A stretch of 64,000 nucleotides of DNA from Bradyrhizobium barranii subsp. apii. Lineage in GTDB: Bacteria; Pseudomonadota; Alphaproteobacteria; Rhizobiales; Xanthobacteraceae. The DNA lies in NCBI RefSeq assembly GCF_011516635.5, contig NZ_CP096255.1:5888501-5952500 (forward strand), read 5' to 3'. Position 1 is the stretch's first letter. The number at the start of each line of letters is the position of its first letter. Both the position numbers and the translations under genes were made by a program. A model generated the notes under the pieces. The model saw nothing but the letters and a program-made list of their open reading frames with translations. It made no database searches and was not told where the DNA came from. Of the stretch, positions 1-8,119 are shown in pieces.

Positions 1-339
1 CTCGACATCGGCAAGGCTCGCGGCACCCTGCTTCAGCACCTTGCGATTGCCGAGCTGCGGCAGGAATTTTTCGACGGGATCATCAAGCCCGATGCGGCCC
101 TCCTCGACCAGCAGCATGATCGAGCACGTCACGAAGATCTTGGTATTGGAAAACGCGCGGAAAATATGGTCAGACCGGAGCGCCGTCTTCGCCTCGCGAT
201 CGGCAAAGCCGACGCATTGCTGGTCAACCACCTCATGACCACGGAGCACGGCCCAGGACACACCCGGAATGATCTCCTGATCGACATAGCGTTCCATCGC
301 CGTCCGTGCGGCGGAAAAATCCGTTGTCCTGACGTCCAT
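1..339 (-). CDS. Serine hydrolase, beta-lactamase class C / CubicO-like, C-terminus cut by window edge
   Basis: The N-terminal 113 residues of a serine hydrolase of the class C beta-lactamase/esterase superfamily are present. The sequence carries an N-terminal helix (AMERYVDQEIIPGVSWAVLRG) and, at residues 64-67, Ser-Asn-Thr-Lys, which fits the SxxK motif holding the nucleophile and general base. The context FRAFSNTKIFV is typical of the family. The rest, including the YxN motif, lies outside the window. Members hydrolyse esters or amides; the substrate cannot be deduced. No signal peptide is visible, so it is probably cytoplasmic. Confidence 0.8.
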   Translation of the reverse strand, partial: MDVRTTDFSAARTAMERYVDQEIIPGVSWAVLRGHEVVDQQCVGFADREAKTALRSDHIFRAFSNTKIFVTCSIMLLVEEGRIGLDDPVEKFLPQLGNRKVLKQGAASLADVE

Positions 340-412
340 GTGTTTCCCCCAAATTATGGTTGGGATGGATATAGCGCGCTTTCGCGGGAAATGAAGACCG
401 TCCGATCGGCCC

Positions 413-1102
413 TCAAATCTTCATCAGCGCCGTGACGTGCAGCCGGCGACGGATCTTCATGCCCTGCCGTTCGTACAGCGCAATCGCCGAGGCGTTATGA
501 GAAAACACGTGCAGGAATGGAATTTCGCCGCGCGCCTCGATCCGGCGCGCGACCGCCGCGAGCAGCGCCTGCGCGTAGCCGCGCCCACGATAGTCCGGAT
601 GCACGCAGACGGCCGTCATCTCGACGAACTTTCCCGGCTTCATCCGCTCGCCCGTCATCGCAACCAATTCTCCACCAACGCGAATGCCAAGGAAGGTGCC
701 GAGCTCATGGGTGCGCAACGCGAACGGACCAGGCTTGGTCAGCTCCGTCAGCGCCATCATGGCGGCGACGTCGGCCGCGCCCAATTTGACGATCTCGGCA
801 TCGCGAAGCGGACTGTCGGCCGGCGAGCCGATCATCTGCTCGCCGGTCTCGGCGAGCACGACCTTGAAGCCGGCGGGAACGTCGACCGGCTCCGGCGTGA
901 ACAGCGCGGCGACCTGCGAGCCCGCCAGGAGATCACCGAGCGCGGCGAAGCTTGCCTCAGACATGTCGACCATGTCGGCAAACGGCGTCATGTCCACGGG
1001 ATAGCGCCGCGCGCGCGGGCCGCCCTCCGCCAGATGCTTCTGGCTCGTCGTCAGCGCACTCCAGATCGGACGATCCAGTAGCCGCTCATCGCCGTCGGAC
1101 AC
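413..1102 (-). CDS. GNAT family N-acetyltransferase (FR47-like)
   Basis: A 229-residue protein with a C-terminal GNAT fold. The acetyl-CoA loop is visible as VCVHPDYRGRGYAQALLAAV (about residues 165-184), followed by FLHVFSHNASAIALYERQGM, the usual beta5-alpha4 region. The N-terminal 100 residues are the variable half seen in FR47-like acetyltransferases. The start is GTG, placed 4 bp after the stop of the upstream Lin0512 gene, so the two are very likely co-transcribed. The substrate is unknown. Confidence 0.85.
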   Translation of the reverse strand: MSDGDERLLDRPIWSALTTSQKHLAEGGPRARRYPVDMTPFADMVDMSEASFAALGDLLAGSQVAALFTPEPVDVPAGFKVVLAETGEQMIGSPADSPLRDAEIVKLGAADVAAMMALTELTKPGPFALRTHELGTFLGIRVGGELVAMTGERMKPGKFVEMTAVCVHPDYRGRGYAQALLAAVARRIEARGEIPFLHVFSHNASAIALYERQGMKIRRRLHVTALMKI

Positions 1103-1106
1103 CGGC

Positions 1107-1454
1107 CTAGTCCTTGTCGAAGCTGACGATGACGGCGGCGTTGGCGATGAGGATGGGATCGTTGGCCACTTCCGTGGCCGAGGGAATCTCCAGCCCGCCC
1201 TTGACCGCAGTCACGGTCACCGTGCCGTAAGGCAGCTCCTTCGCAACGGCGTCCTTGTCCACCGCCTCAGGGTTGGGCACCGCAATCGTGACGTCGACGA
1301 ACATATCGTTCGCGGTCTTGCCGATCATCCGGAAGAATCCGAGGCTCGAATGCCTGATGGCATCCGATACGGCGCGCTTCGCCGCCTTGGTGGCGTCCCT
1401 GCCGTGAACGTCGACGCCCATGCCCATCTCGGTGATACAGCGAACGCGAGTCAT
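1107..1454 (-). CDS. Lin0512 family protein
   Basis: A 115-residue protein matching the small Lin0512 family (function not established): it starts MTRVRCITEMGMGVDVHGRD and contains the family's conserved AVSDAIRHSSLGFFRMIG stretch. AGGAATAAGAC precedes the ATG as ribosome binding site. It is the first gene of a two-gene operon with the GNAT gene downstream. No catalytic residues can be named with confidence. Confidence 0.8.
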   Translation of the reverse strand: MTRVRCITEMGMGVDVHGRDATKAAKRAVSDAIRHSSLGFFRMIGKTANDMFVDVTIAVPNPEAVDKDAVAKELPYGTVTVTAVKGGLEIPSATEVANDPILIANAAVIVSFDKD

Positions 1455-1525
1455 GTCTTATTCCTGTGGTTGGTTGAGCTACGTTGATGCAGGTTGTTAT
1501 CGGATTTTGGCTGATCAGCATACTC

Positions 1526-1611
1526 CGTCATTGCGAGGAGCAAAGCGACGAAGCAATCCAGACTGCCTCCGCGGAAAGATTCTGGATTGCTTCGCTGCGC
1601 TCGCAATGACG
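1526..1611. repeat. Dispersed palindromic repeat, family 1
   Basis: An 86-bp imperfect palindrome between genes. The outer arms CGTCATTGCGAG and CTCGCAATGACG are perfect 12-bp inverted repeats; an inner pair GAAGCAATCCAGA / TCTGGATTGCTTC is also perfect. A decayed relative lies at 3402-3480. Such non-coding elements are typical of Bradyrhizobium-type intergenic regions. Confidence 0.85.
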
Positions 1612-1634
1612 ATGTGGCGAGAGCATCGACCACA

Positions 1635-3299
1635 TCACGCCTTCGACTTCTCGTGCGCCCGCAGTTCATCTACCAGCACGCGCACATTCTCCGAATAGTC
1701 GATCGGGATCACGACCAGATGCACGCCACCCTCCTTGCAGGCCGCATCGAGCGTCGGGCCGAAGCTGTCGATGCTCTCGATGCGATGTCCCTTGGCACCG
1801 TAGGCCTTCGCGTAAAGGACGAAATCGGGATTGCCAAAGGTCATGCCGTAATCGGCGAAGTGATCGACGGCCTGCTTCCAGCGGATCATGCCGTAGGCGT
1901 TGTCCTCGAGCACCAGCACGACCAAATTGAGCTTGAGGCGGACGGCGGTCTCCATCTCCTGGCTGTTCATCATGAAGCCGCCGTCGCCGGCAACCGCGAG
2001 CACGCGGCGCTCGGGATAGAGCATCGCAGCCATCATGGCCGACGGCAGGCCGGCTCCCATCGTCGCCAGCGCATTGTCGAGCAGCAGCGTGTTGGCGACG
2101 CGGGTTCGGTAGTTGCGCGCGAACCAGATCTTGTACATGCCGTTGTCGAGCGCGACGATGCCGTTCTCCGGGATCACCTGCCGGATGTCGTGCACGATGC
2201 GCTGCGGTGTCGGCGGCCAGCGCGCCTCGGTCGCGCGGTCGGCGAGGTGCCTGAGGATCTCCTCGCGCAACGGCAAGAGTGCTGGCGCCTGCGGCAGCTT
2301 GCCTTCGAGCCGGTCGGCGAGCAGCTCCAGGCTCGGGCCGACGTCGCCGACGACCTCGGCATCGGGGAAATAGACCAGCTCGACGCTCGCCGGCGTGTAG
2401 CTGACGTGAATGACCTTCGGTCCCGACGGCCCCATGAGGAAGGGCGGCTTCTCGATCGGATCATGGCCGATCGCCACGATCAAATCGGCTGCATCGATCG
2501 CATCATGGACGTAGTCGCGCTCGGACAGCGCCGCCGTGCCCATGTAGAGATTGGTGCCGCCGGGCACCGTGCCCTTCCCCATCTGTGTCGTGAAAAACGG
2601 AATGCCGGTTCGCCGAACGAAGCTGGCGATGCCGTGGGTCGAGCTCGGCCGGCTGGTCGCAGCTCCCATCATCACCAAGGGACGTTTTGCGGCCAAGATC
2701 ATCTCGGCCGCGCGGTCGAGCGCGGCGCGATGGGCGACCGGAATTTCAATCGGATGGACCGGGATCACGGGGACGGCCGGCACTTCGTCGCCCGCGATGT
2801 CCTCGGGCAGCTCGAGATGCACCGGCCCCGGCCGTTCCTCCATCGCCACGCGAAAGGCATCGCGCACCACGGTCGGAATGCTGGAGGCGCTGATGATCTG
2901 CCGGGAGAGCTTCGTCAGCGGCTTCATGGTCGCAACCACGTCCACGATCTGGAAGCGCGCCTGCCGGCTGCTCATGATCGGCTTCTGGCCGGTGATCAAA
3001 ATCATCGGCATCGCGCCGAGATGTGCATAGGCGGCGCCCGTGGACAAGTTGAGCGCGCCCGGACCGAGCGTCGAGAGACACACTCCCGGCTTGCCGGTGA
3101 GCCGACCGTGCGTGGCGGCCATGAAGGCCGCGGCCTGCTCGTGACGGGTCAGGACCAGCTCGATCTTGGAGGTGCGCAGTGATTCGACGAGGTCGAGATT
3201 TTCCTCTCCGGGGATACCGAAGATGCGATCGACGCCCTCGTTCTCCAGCGCCGCGACAAACAGGTCCGATCCTTTTGCCTTGCGTTCCTGCCCGCTCAT
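1635..3299 (-). CDS. Acetolactate synthase large-subunit-like ThDP enzyme
   Basis: A 554-residue thiamine diphosphate enzyme with the three domains of the acetolactate synthase/pyruvate oxidase superfamily. The ThDP-activating Glu is Glu54 in LTRHEQAAAFMA; the central domain is at about 195-330; the C-terminal ThDP/Mg site is GDGGFMMNSQEMETAV followed by LEDNAYGMI. Full length fits the large catalytic subunit (2 pyruvate to 2-acetolactate). No small regulatory subunit gene lies beside it, so it may be a stand-alone paralogue rather than the biosynthetic IlvB; related decarboxylases cannot be excluded. Flanking palindromic repeats lie on both sides. Confidence 0.8.
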   Translation of the reverse strand: MSGQERKAKGSDLFVAALENEGVDRIFGIPGEENLDLVESLRTSKIELVLTRHEQAAAFMAATHGRLTGKPGVCLSTLGPGALNLSTGAAYAHLGAMPMILITGQKPIMSSRQARFQIVDVVATMKPLTKLSRQIISASSIPTVVRDAFRVAMEERPGPVHLELPEDIAGDEVPAVPVIPVHPIEIPVAHRAALDRAAEMILAAKRPLVMMGAATSRPSSTHGIASFVRRTGIPFFTTQMGKGTVPGGTNLYMGTAALSERDYVHDAIDAADLIVAIGHDPIEKPPFLMGPSGPKVIHVSYTPASVELVYFPDAEVVGDVGPSLELLADRLEGKLPQAPALLPLREEILRHLADRATEARWPPTPQRIVHDIRQVIPENGIVALDNGMYKIWFARNYRTRVANTLLLDNALATMGAGLPSAMMAAMLYPERRVLAVAGDGGFMMNSQEMETAVRLKLNLVVLVLEDNAYGMIRWKQAVDHFADYGMTFGNPDFVLYAKAYGAKGHRIESIDSFGPTLDAACKEGGVHLVVIPIDYSENVRVLVDELRAHEKSKA

Positions 3300-3401
3300 A
3301 TCGCCTCCGCTCGCTGTGCGTCCCGTGGTCGGGAGCGATCACATGGTAGCGGCTCGTGGCGCAGGCACAACTCACAAAGAGGCGGGCGATTGTCCCAACA
3401 T

Positions 3402-3480
3402 CGTCAATACGATCGCAGCGAAGCAATCCAGAATCTTTCCGCGGATATTTCTGGATTGCTCCGCCGCGCTCGCAACGACG
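3402..3480. repeat. Dispersed palindromic repeat, family 1 (degenerate copy)
   Basis: It carries the inner arms of the 1526-1611 element (GAAGCAATCCAGAA and CTGGATTGCTCC) and degenerate outer arms (CGTCAATACGA, CGCTCGCAACGACG). It lies between the acetolactate-synthase-like gene and the LysR gene. Confidence 0.7.
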
Positions 3481-3549
3481 CCGTTTCCGAATTCCGGTAG
3501 AGCGGATTGACCGACTGTTCGGGCATTTTGCCTGTCGGGCTACGAAGCT

Positions 3550-4443
3550 CTACAGCTTCGCCTCGGCAAAGATGCCTGATATCCAGTCGAGGAAGACGCG
3601 CAGGCGGAGTGCAAGCTGTCGGTTTTGTGGATAGAGCGCGGAGAGCGGCGTCGGCGACGGCGGATAGCCGGCCAGGACCTCGACCAGCGCACCGCTGGCG
3701 AGATCCGCCGCGAAGCGATAGCGGGGCGCCTGCGTCAGGCCGAAGCCGAGCCGCGCGAGATCTGCCATGGTGTCGGAATTGTTGACGCGAACCCGGCTTG
3801 GCAGCACGACATTGCGCAGCGTGCCGGCAACGGAAAACTCCAGCGGCAAAACATCGCCGGTGCGCGATGAGATGAACGCGACCATCTGATGGCCGTCGAG
3901 CGTATCAGGCGTCGCGGGCATACCGTGGCTGGCGAGATAGGCCGGGCTCGCCACCGTGATTTCCTCGACCGTGCCGAGGCGCCGCAAAATCATCCCGCTG
4001 TCCTCGGGCTCGCCCGACCGGATCGCGCAATCGATGCCCTCGCGCACGAGATCGACCAGCCGGTCGCCCTGCCCGATCTGCAAGTCGAGCTGCGGATGGC
4101 GCGCCAGGAATTCCGGCAGGTGCGGCAAGATGAAGGTGCGGGTCAGCAAAGGATGTGCGTCGATGCGCAGCAAGCCACGCGGTCGCGCATCGCGCATCGT
4201 GGTTTCGGCTTCCTCGACCTCCGCGAGGATGGCGACGCAGCGGCGGTAATAGTCCTCGCCGTCGAGCGTCGGCGTGACATGCCGTGTCGTGCGTTCGAGC
4301 AGGCGCGCGCCCAGCCGCGCCTCGAGCCCGCGCAAAACCTCGCTCGCCGTCGAGCGGGGAATGCCGAGGTCGGCAGCCGCAGCCGTAAAGCTCTGCCGTT
4401 CGACGAGGCGGACGAACAGGCGCATGGCGTCAAATCGGTCCAT
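3550..4443 (-). CDS. LysR family transcriptional regulator
   Basis: A 297-residue LysR regulator. The winged helix is at residues 1-60 (FDAMRLFVRLVERQSFTAAA, then STASEVLRGLEARLGARLLER), the inducer-binding domain at about 88-290. The frame is open further upstream, but MDRFDAMRLF is the usual family start, so 4443 is chosen. It is divergent from the tautomerase gene at 4561, the normal arrangement for a LysR protein and its target. Effector unknown. Confidence 0.88.
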   Translation of the reverse strand: MDRFDAMRLFVRLVERQSFTAAAADLGIPRSTASEVLRGLEARLGARLLERTTRHVTPTLDGEDYYRRCVAILAEVEEAETTMRDARPRGLLRIDAHPLLTRTFILPHLPEFLARHPQLDLQIGQGDRLVDLVREGIDCAIRSGEPEDSGMILRRLGTVEEITVASPAYLASHGMPATPDTLDGHQMVAFISSRTGDVLPLEFSVAGTLRNVVLPSRVRVNNSDTMADLARLGFGLTQAPRYRFAADLASGALVEVLAGYPPSPTPLSALYPQNRQLALRLRVFLDWISGIFAEAKL

Positions 4444-4560
4444 GGCCGATTGTTCACCACAGCCGACAAGTGATGACAAGTTTTTCGCGATTATCCGGTC
4501 GCGGCGATCGGGCATTCTCGAACAGGAGCAACCACACCCCATCACACGGAGAGACCCATC

Positions 4561-4794
4561 ATGCCCTTCGCGAATATCAAGATCCCCCAGGCCGCCTTAT
4601 CGCGGGCGCAGAAGGCGGAGATCGTGCACAACCTCACCGCGCTGTTCGCGCACTATTTCGGCGAAGCGGCGCGGACGCACACCATGGTGCTGATCGAGGA
4701 AGTGCCTGATGGCGGTTATGGCCGCGCCGACGAGGTGTTCGTGGTTCCCGACGCCTATCGCGCAAGCGACGCCGCTACCTCAGCTTCAGGCTGA
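4561..4794 (+). CDS. 4-oxalocrotonate tautomerase-like small protein
   Basis: A 77-residue tautomerase-superfamily protein. After removal of Met1, Pro2 (MPFANIKIP) becomes the N-terminal catalytic base. The core continues with KAEIVHNLTALFAHYFG and a beta-strand HTMVLIEEVPDGGYGRAD. Its start is 117 bp from the divergent LysR start, which suggests LysR control. Its last 20 bp overlap the convergent methyltransferase gene. Natural substrate unknown. Confidence 0.85.
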   Translation: MPFANIKIPQAALSRAQKAEIVHNLTALFAHYFGEAARTHTMVLIEEVPDGGYGRADEVFVVPDAYRASDAATSASG

Positions 4795-5419
4795 GCTCGG
4801 TGCCGCCCTTGAGCGGCAACGTCATCGAGACGAAACCGTTTTTGGGATCGCGGATGAAATCGAGATAGTCGGGCTCGGCATTGTCGTTCATGACGTAGCC
4901 GCCGACGCGCAGCTGCGGCGCGACGATCCCGATCACCTCGCGCGCCAGCGAGGGACCGCTCTCACCCGGCCAGCCGTCGATCAGAACGAAGTCGACGGGA
5001 CCGCCGAGATCGCGCAAGGTTTTTCGCGCATCGCCCTCGCGGATCTCGGCATAGTCGGCAAGGCCGGCCTCGGCGAGATTGCGTTTGGCGGTCTCGACCT
5101 TGGCCGGCACAATCTCCGAGCCGATCACGGTGCCGCCGCCATTGTCGCGGATAGCGGCCGCGAAATAGAGCGTGGACATGCCGACCGAGGTGGCGAACTC
5201 GGCCACGCGCGTAGCACGCAAGCCACGGCACAGCAGATAGATCAGTTCGCCCTGCTCGGAATGAATCGAAAAGCCCTGCTCGGCATAGGCGTGGGGATCA
5301 CGGCTGTTGAAGGAGCCGCGCGGCCCGCCGCCGGCCGGCCGCTGCCGCGCGCCTTGGAGGCGCGCGAGGACGGCGTTGACGCGTGGGTCTTGAATCGGGC
5401 TGTGGGGCCGATCATTCAT
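4775..5419 (-). CDS. SAM-dependent O-methyltransferase
   Basis: A 214-residue class I methyltransferase of the caffeoyl-CoA/catechol O-methyltransferase type. Motif I appears as VAEFATSVGMSTLYFAAAI, the acidic residue after beta2 as GSEIVPAK, and motif IV as DFVLIDGWPG. It is the second gene of an operon with the PadR regulator (19-bp gap), so PadR probably regulates it. Its 3' end overlaps the tautomerase gene by 20 bp. Confidence 0.85.
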   Translation of the reverse strand: MNDRPHSPIQDPRVNAVLARLQGARQRPAGGGPRGSFNSRDPHAYAEQGFSIHSEQGELIYLLCRGLRATRVAEFATSVGMSTLYFAAAIRDNGGGTVIGSEIVPAKVETAKRNLAEAGLADYAEIREGDARKTLRDLGGPVDFVLIDGWPGESGPSLAREVIGIVAPQLRVGGYVMNDNAEPDYLDFIRDPKNGFVSMTLPLKGGTELSLKLR

Positions 5420-5438
5420 GTGTTGCTTCGCCTCTCAG

Positions 5439-6065
5439 TTATTTGCCGAGGATTTCCGCGGCGGCACGATCCAGGATCGCCGCGATGCGGCGCGCCTCGG
5501 CGGGGTCGCTGCCAAGCCTGGAACGCAGCGCGCGCTTGAGGTTGTGGCGGGCACGGTGCAATTCGTCGGAGGCGTCGGCATCGAGATCGCTGACGCCGGC
5601 AAAGGCCTCGCGCACCTCGTCCATGCGGCGCCCGATCCGCGACAGCGCTTGCAGGATCGCGTCCGCAGTCGCGCGGTTCTCGGCGAGATGCGCCTCGCCC
5701 TGCGGCGTGATGCTGTAGAGCTTTCGACCGCCATCCTGCTCGACGCTGCTGTGGCCGACCTCTTCCAGATAGGTCAGCGCCGGATAAATCACGCCCGGGC
5801 TCGGCGTGTAGAAGCCGTCGGACCGCTCCTCGATGATCTTGATCAGCTCGTATCCATGAGCCGGCTTTTCGGCGAGCAACGCCAGGATCACGAGTTGGAG
5901 GTCCTGCGAGGACAGCCGCCTTGCGCCGGGGAAATCGCCCCCCGGGCCGCGCCCGAAGAAGCCATGCCCGCCGCGGCCAAAGCGTCGACCGCCGCCGTGC
6001 CGGCCCATGACGAAATGGGCGAAATGCCCAAAATGGAAGTCTTTGTGGTCTCGTCCGTGGTGCAT
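5439..6065 (-). CDS. PadR family regulator with His/Gly-rich N-terminus (YqjI-like)
   Basis: A 208-residue PadR regulator. The first 45 residues are rich in His, Gly, Phe and Arg (MHHGRDHKDFHFGHFAHF), like the metal-binding tail of E. coli YqjI. The winged helix follows (LQLVILALLAEKPAHGYELI, then TPSPGVIYPALTYLEEVG), then a dimerisation helix. The start at 6065 is chosen over 6089 because AAAGGAC lies 7 bp upstream of it and because the 6089 ATG sits inside the proposed operator. It heads the operon with the O-methyltransferase gene. Metal responsiveness is inferred from the tail. Confidence 0.85.
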   Translation of the reverse strand: MHHGRDHKDFHFGHFAHFVMGRHGGGRRFGRGGHGFFGRGPGGDFPGARRLSSQDLQLVILALLAEKPAHGYELIKIIEERSDGFYTPSPGVIYPALTYLEEVGHSSVEQDGGRKLYSITPQGEAHLAENRATADAILQALSRIGRRMDEVREAFAGVSDLDADASDELHRARHNLKRALRSRLGSDPAEARRIAAILDRAAAEILGK

Positions 6066-6087
6066 ATCGTACGTCCTTTTGTAAAAC

Positions 6088-6101
6088 ATATCTTACGATA
6101 T
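6088..6101. promoter_or_regulatory. Candidate PadR operator
   Basis: ATATC-TTAC-GATAT is a perfect inverted repeat 22 bp upstream of the chosen padR-like start; a partial half-site (ATATCGTACG) lies at 6064-6073. This fits autoregulation by the PadR protein. Assignment is inferred from position and symmetry. Confidence 0.55.
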
Positions 6102-6192
6102 AGTTTGCGATAGACAGTCCGCAACCCACGAGTCTGTGATCGGCGCCTTGGCGCTGGTCCCGGCTCGGGGGAACAGCACCGCCGGCGACCGA

Positions 6193-6750
6193 TTACTCCG
6201 CGGCTTCGCTGTGAGGAACGCCCTGCTCGACCTCGAGCTGAAGGATGTCGTTGAAGCGGTTGAAGGCACCGCAGAGCGCGATGCGCCAGGTCAGCTCGAC
6301 GATCTGGGCTTCCGAGAAATGCGCGCGCAGGCGAGCGAAGATCTCGTCGCGAGTCTTGTTCCAGTTGTTGGTGACGGCGATGGAATATTCGACGACGAGC
6401 TTGTCGAGCTCATCGAGCTCGGGATGGTCCTTGTAATCGACGAGGCGCGCGGCGCCGTCCTCCGACACGCCCTGCACCGCCAACTTTGGTGCGTGGTGCG
6501 AGACACAATAGTCGCATTTGTTGAGCAGCGAGACCGTGACCAGCGCGAGCTCCAGATGGCGCTTCGAGACATTGCCTTCTTCAGCAAGATCGACCAGCAA
6601 CGACCACATATGCTTGAAGATCGGCAGGCGGTGCGCCATGACACCGGCCTGGTTCTCGAACGCGCCGTAGGTCGTCATCTTGTCCCACAACGGCCTCAGC
6701 GCCTCCGGCAAATCGTCCCTGGTCTTGATCGAAACGCGCGACATGGCCAT
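6193..6750 (-). CDS. Carboxymuconolactone decarboxylase / AhpD-like protein
   Basis: A 185-residue AhpD-like protein of the CMD superfamily. The peroxidase signature E-x11-C-x2-C-x3-H is complete: Glu67, Cys79, Cys82 and His86 in LLNKCDYCVSHH. This suggests a thiol-based alkylhydroperoxidase rather than a true decarboxylase. AGGGA lies just before the ATG. It is divergent from the MmcQ/YjbR gene. No partner gene such as ahpC is nearby. Confidence 0.82.
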   Translation of the reverse strand: MAMSRVSIKTRDDLPEALRPLWDKMTTYGAFENQAGVMAHRLPIFKHMWSLLVDLAEEGNVSKRHLELALVTVSLLNKCDYCVSHHAPKLAVQGVSEDGAARLVDYKDHPELDELDKLVVEYSIAVTNNWNKTRDEIFARLRAHFSEAQIVELTWRIALCGAFNRFNDILQLEVEQGVPHSEAAE

Positions 6751-6813
6751 TCATCCCTGGTTGGAAGACGCATGTTGCCATAACGGCGGGCCTTTCGTCT
6801 CAAGTGCGAGCGC

Positions 6814-7167
6814 ATGACACCCAAGACATTCGAAGCCCGCTGTTTGCGCCTGCCCGCAGCCACCAAGGCGGTGCAGTGGGAAGGCACCTCCGTGTTCAAG
6901 GTCGGCGGCAAGATGTTCGCGCTCGGCGGCGGCTTTGCCGCGGGCTCCGGCAGCTACATGTTCAAGGTCTCGGACATGGCCTATGCAGTGCTGATCGAGC
7001 ATGGCGTGGCACGACCAGCGCCGTATCTGGCGCGCGCCAAATGGGTGCAGCTCACCAGCAACAACGCACTTCCCGATGCGGAACTCACCGCCTATCTGGC
7101 GCAGGCCCATGCCCTGATCGTCGCAAAGCTCACGCGCAAATTGCGCAAGGCGCTCGGGCTGGACTGA
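6814..7167 (+). CDS. MmcQ/YjbR family protein
   Basis: A 117-residue protein of the MmcQ/YjbR family (CyaY-like fold, often called DNA-binding). It starts with FEARCLRLPAATKAVQWEG, then the core VFKVGGKMFALGG and the C-terminal helix ALIVAKLTRKLRKALG. The exact role of the family is not settled. Confidence 0.82.
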   Translation: MTPKTFEARCLRLPAATKAVQWEGTSVFKVGGKMFALGGGFAAGSGSYMFKVSDMAYAVLIEHGVARPAPYLARAKWVQLTSNNALPDAELTAYLAQAHALIVAKLTRKLRKALGLD

Positions 7168-7267
7168 GCACTCTCCACAACGTGATGCGCTGATCATCAT
7201 ACTCCCATTGGACTTTTGCTGCACCGCACCTAGCTCGAAGCAAAGCCCATTCGAGATGGAGTGCTCC

Positions 7268-7423
7268 ATGAGCAAGCCCAACACCACTGCAGCCAACACT
7301 TATCGCTATGAACTCGTGCATGATGATGATGACGCCGACTTCGTCGCTTACCAGCGCCGTCGCGAAGACGGGTTCTGGCAGACTTTTGCGACCTGGATGA
7401 TTCCGCGCACGGTCTGCAACTAG
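7268..7423 (+). CDS. Small hypothetical protein, 51 aa
   Basis: A 51-residue acidic to mixed protein starting MSKPNTTAANTYRYELVHDD, with a run of Asp (residues 19-23) and a C-terminal segment FWQTFATWMIPRTVCN. GATGGAG lies 6-8 bp before the ATG. A 10-bp stem hairpin follows it. No family is recognised; coding status is supported by the ribosome binding site, the downstream hairpin and the free space it occupies. Confidence 0.55.
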   Translation: MSKPNTTAANTYRYELVHDDDDADFVAYQRRREDGFWQTFATWMIPRTVCN

Positions 7424-7450
7424 AGCCGCGCGCTTTTCCTCGTACTTGTA

Positions 7451-7473
7451 TCGGAGGCGGAAGCCGCCTCCGA
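7451..7473. terminator. Candidate terminator hairpin between convergent genes
   Basis: TCGGAGGCGG-AAG-CCGCCTCCGA is a perfect 10-bp stem with a 3-nt loop, followed by CTTTCCC. It lies between the small + strand gene and ohrR on the - strand. The T-run is short, so it may act only partly. Confidence 0.5.
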
Positions 7474-7500
7474 CTTTCCCAGCGGGAAGGCGCTGCCCGC

Positions 7501-7971
7501 TCAGCGTTTCTTCTCTCCGGCCGCCTGGGTCGCGCGCAGCAGGTTGTCGCGCAGCCGGCTCACCGTCTTCTGCACCACCGGAAAATCGTCGCCGAGACCG
7601 GTCGCCTCGATCACGGACTCGCCGAGATCCTGTTCGATCAGTTTTCGGCCGCCCGGCGTCAGGCTTACCCGCACCTGCCGCTCGTCGGCGGGATCGCGGT
7701 GGCGCTTGATGTAACCGATCTGCTCGAGCTTCTTCAGGATCGGCGTCAGCGTGTTGGATTCCAGAAACAGCTTGTCGCCGAGCGCGCTGACGGTCTGCTC
7801 GTCCTCGTCCGACAGCGCCACCATGGCGATGTACTGGGTGTAGGTCAGCCCGACCTTGTCCAGCAGGGGCTTGTAGGCGCGGCCGAAGGCCAGATTGGCC
7901 GAATAGACGGCAAAGCACAGGAAATTCGACAGTTTTCGGCCTTTGCCGGCGGCTTTGGCGGGACGGGACAC
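7501..7971 (-). CDS. ohrR: OhrR, MarR-family organic peroxide sensor
   Basis: A 156-residue MarR protein. Cys19 in LSNFLCFAVYSANLAFGRAY matches the conserved peroxide-sensing Cys of OhrR. The winged helix follows (ALGDKLFLESNTLTPILKKL with wing RDPADERQVRVSLT). In the OhrR family, oxidation of this Cys releases the repressor from ohr. It is divergent from ohr, with two palindromes in the intergenic region. Confidence 0.92.
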   Translation of the reverse strand: MSRPAKAAGKGRKLSNFLCFAVYSANLAFGRAYKPLLDKVGLTYTQYIAMVALSDEDEQTVSALGDKLFLESNTLTPILKKLEQIGYIKRHRDPADERQVRVSLTPGGRKLIEQDLGESVIEATGLGDDFPVVQKTVSRLRDNLLRATQAAGEKKR

Positions 7972-8015
7972 GTGAACCTCCGCAATTCGTTATCTCCACG
8001 TCAATGTAAATCGCA

Positions 8016-8097
8016 TCCGATTAAATCGGAAGAGCTTGACCGGACGGAGTGACAGGTTTATTTCGGCATGCATCCGCTTAGATCGGATACGATCTAA
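8016..8097. promoter_or_regulatory. Two palindromes, candidate OhrR operators
   Basis: 8016-8030 is TCCGAT-TAA-ATCGGA (perfect 6-bp arms). 8078-8097 is TTAGATCG-GATA-CGATCTAA (perfect 8-bp arms), ending 22 bp before the ohr start. Both share the ATCGGA core. Their place between ohrR and ohr suggests one per promoter. Confidence 0.7.
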
Positions 8098-8119
8098 ATC
8101 AAACCCGAAAGGATCCGCC

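Noticed and set aside
1587..3182. 531-codon open frame on the + strand
   Set aside because: It lies fully antisense to the acetolactate-synthase-like gene; high GC leaves such frames open. Its translation is rich in His, Arg and Asp without motifs.
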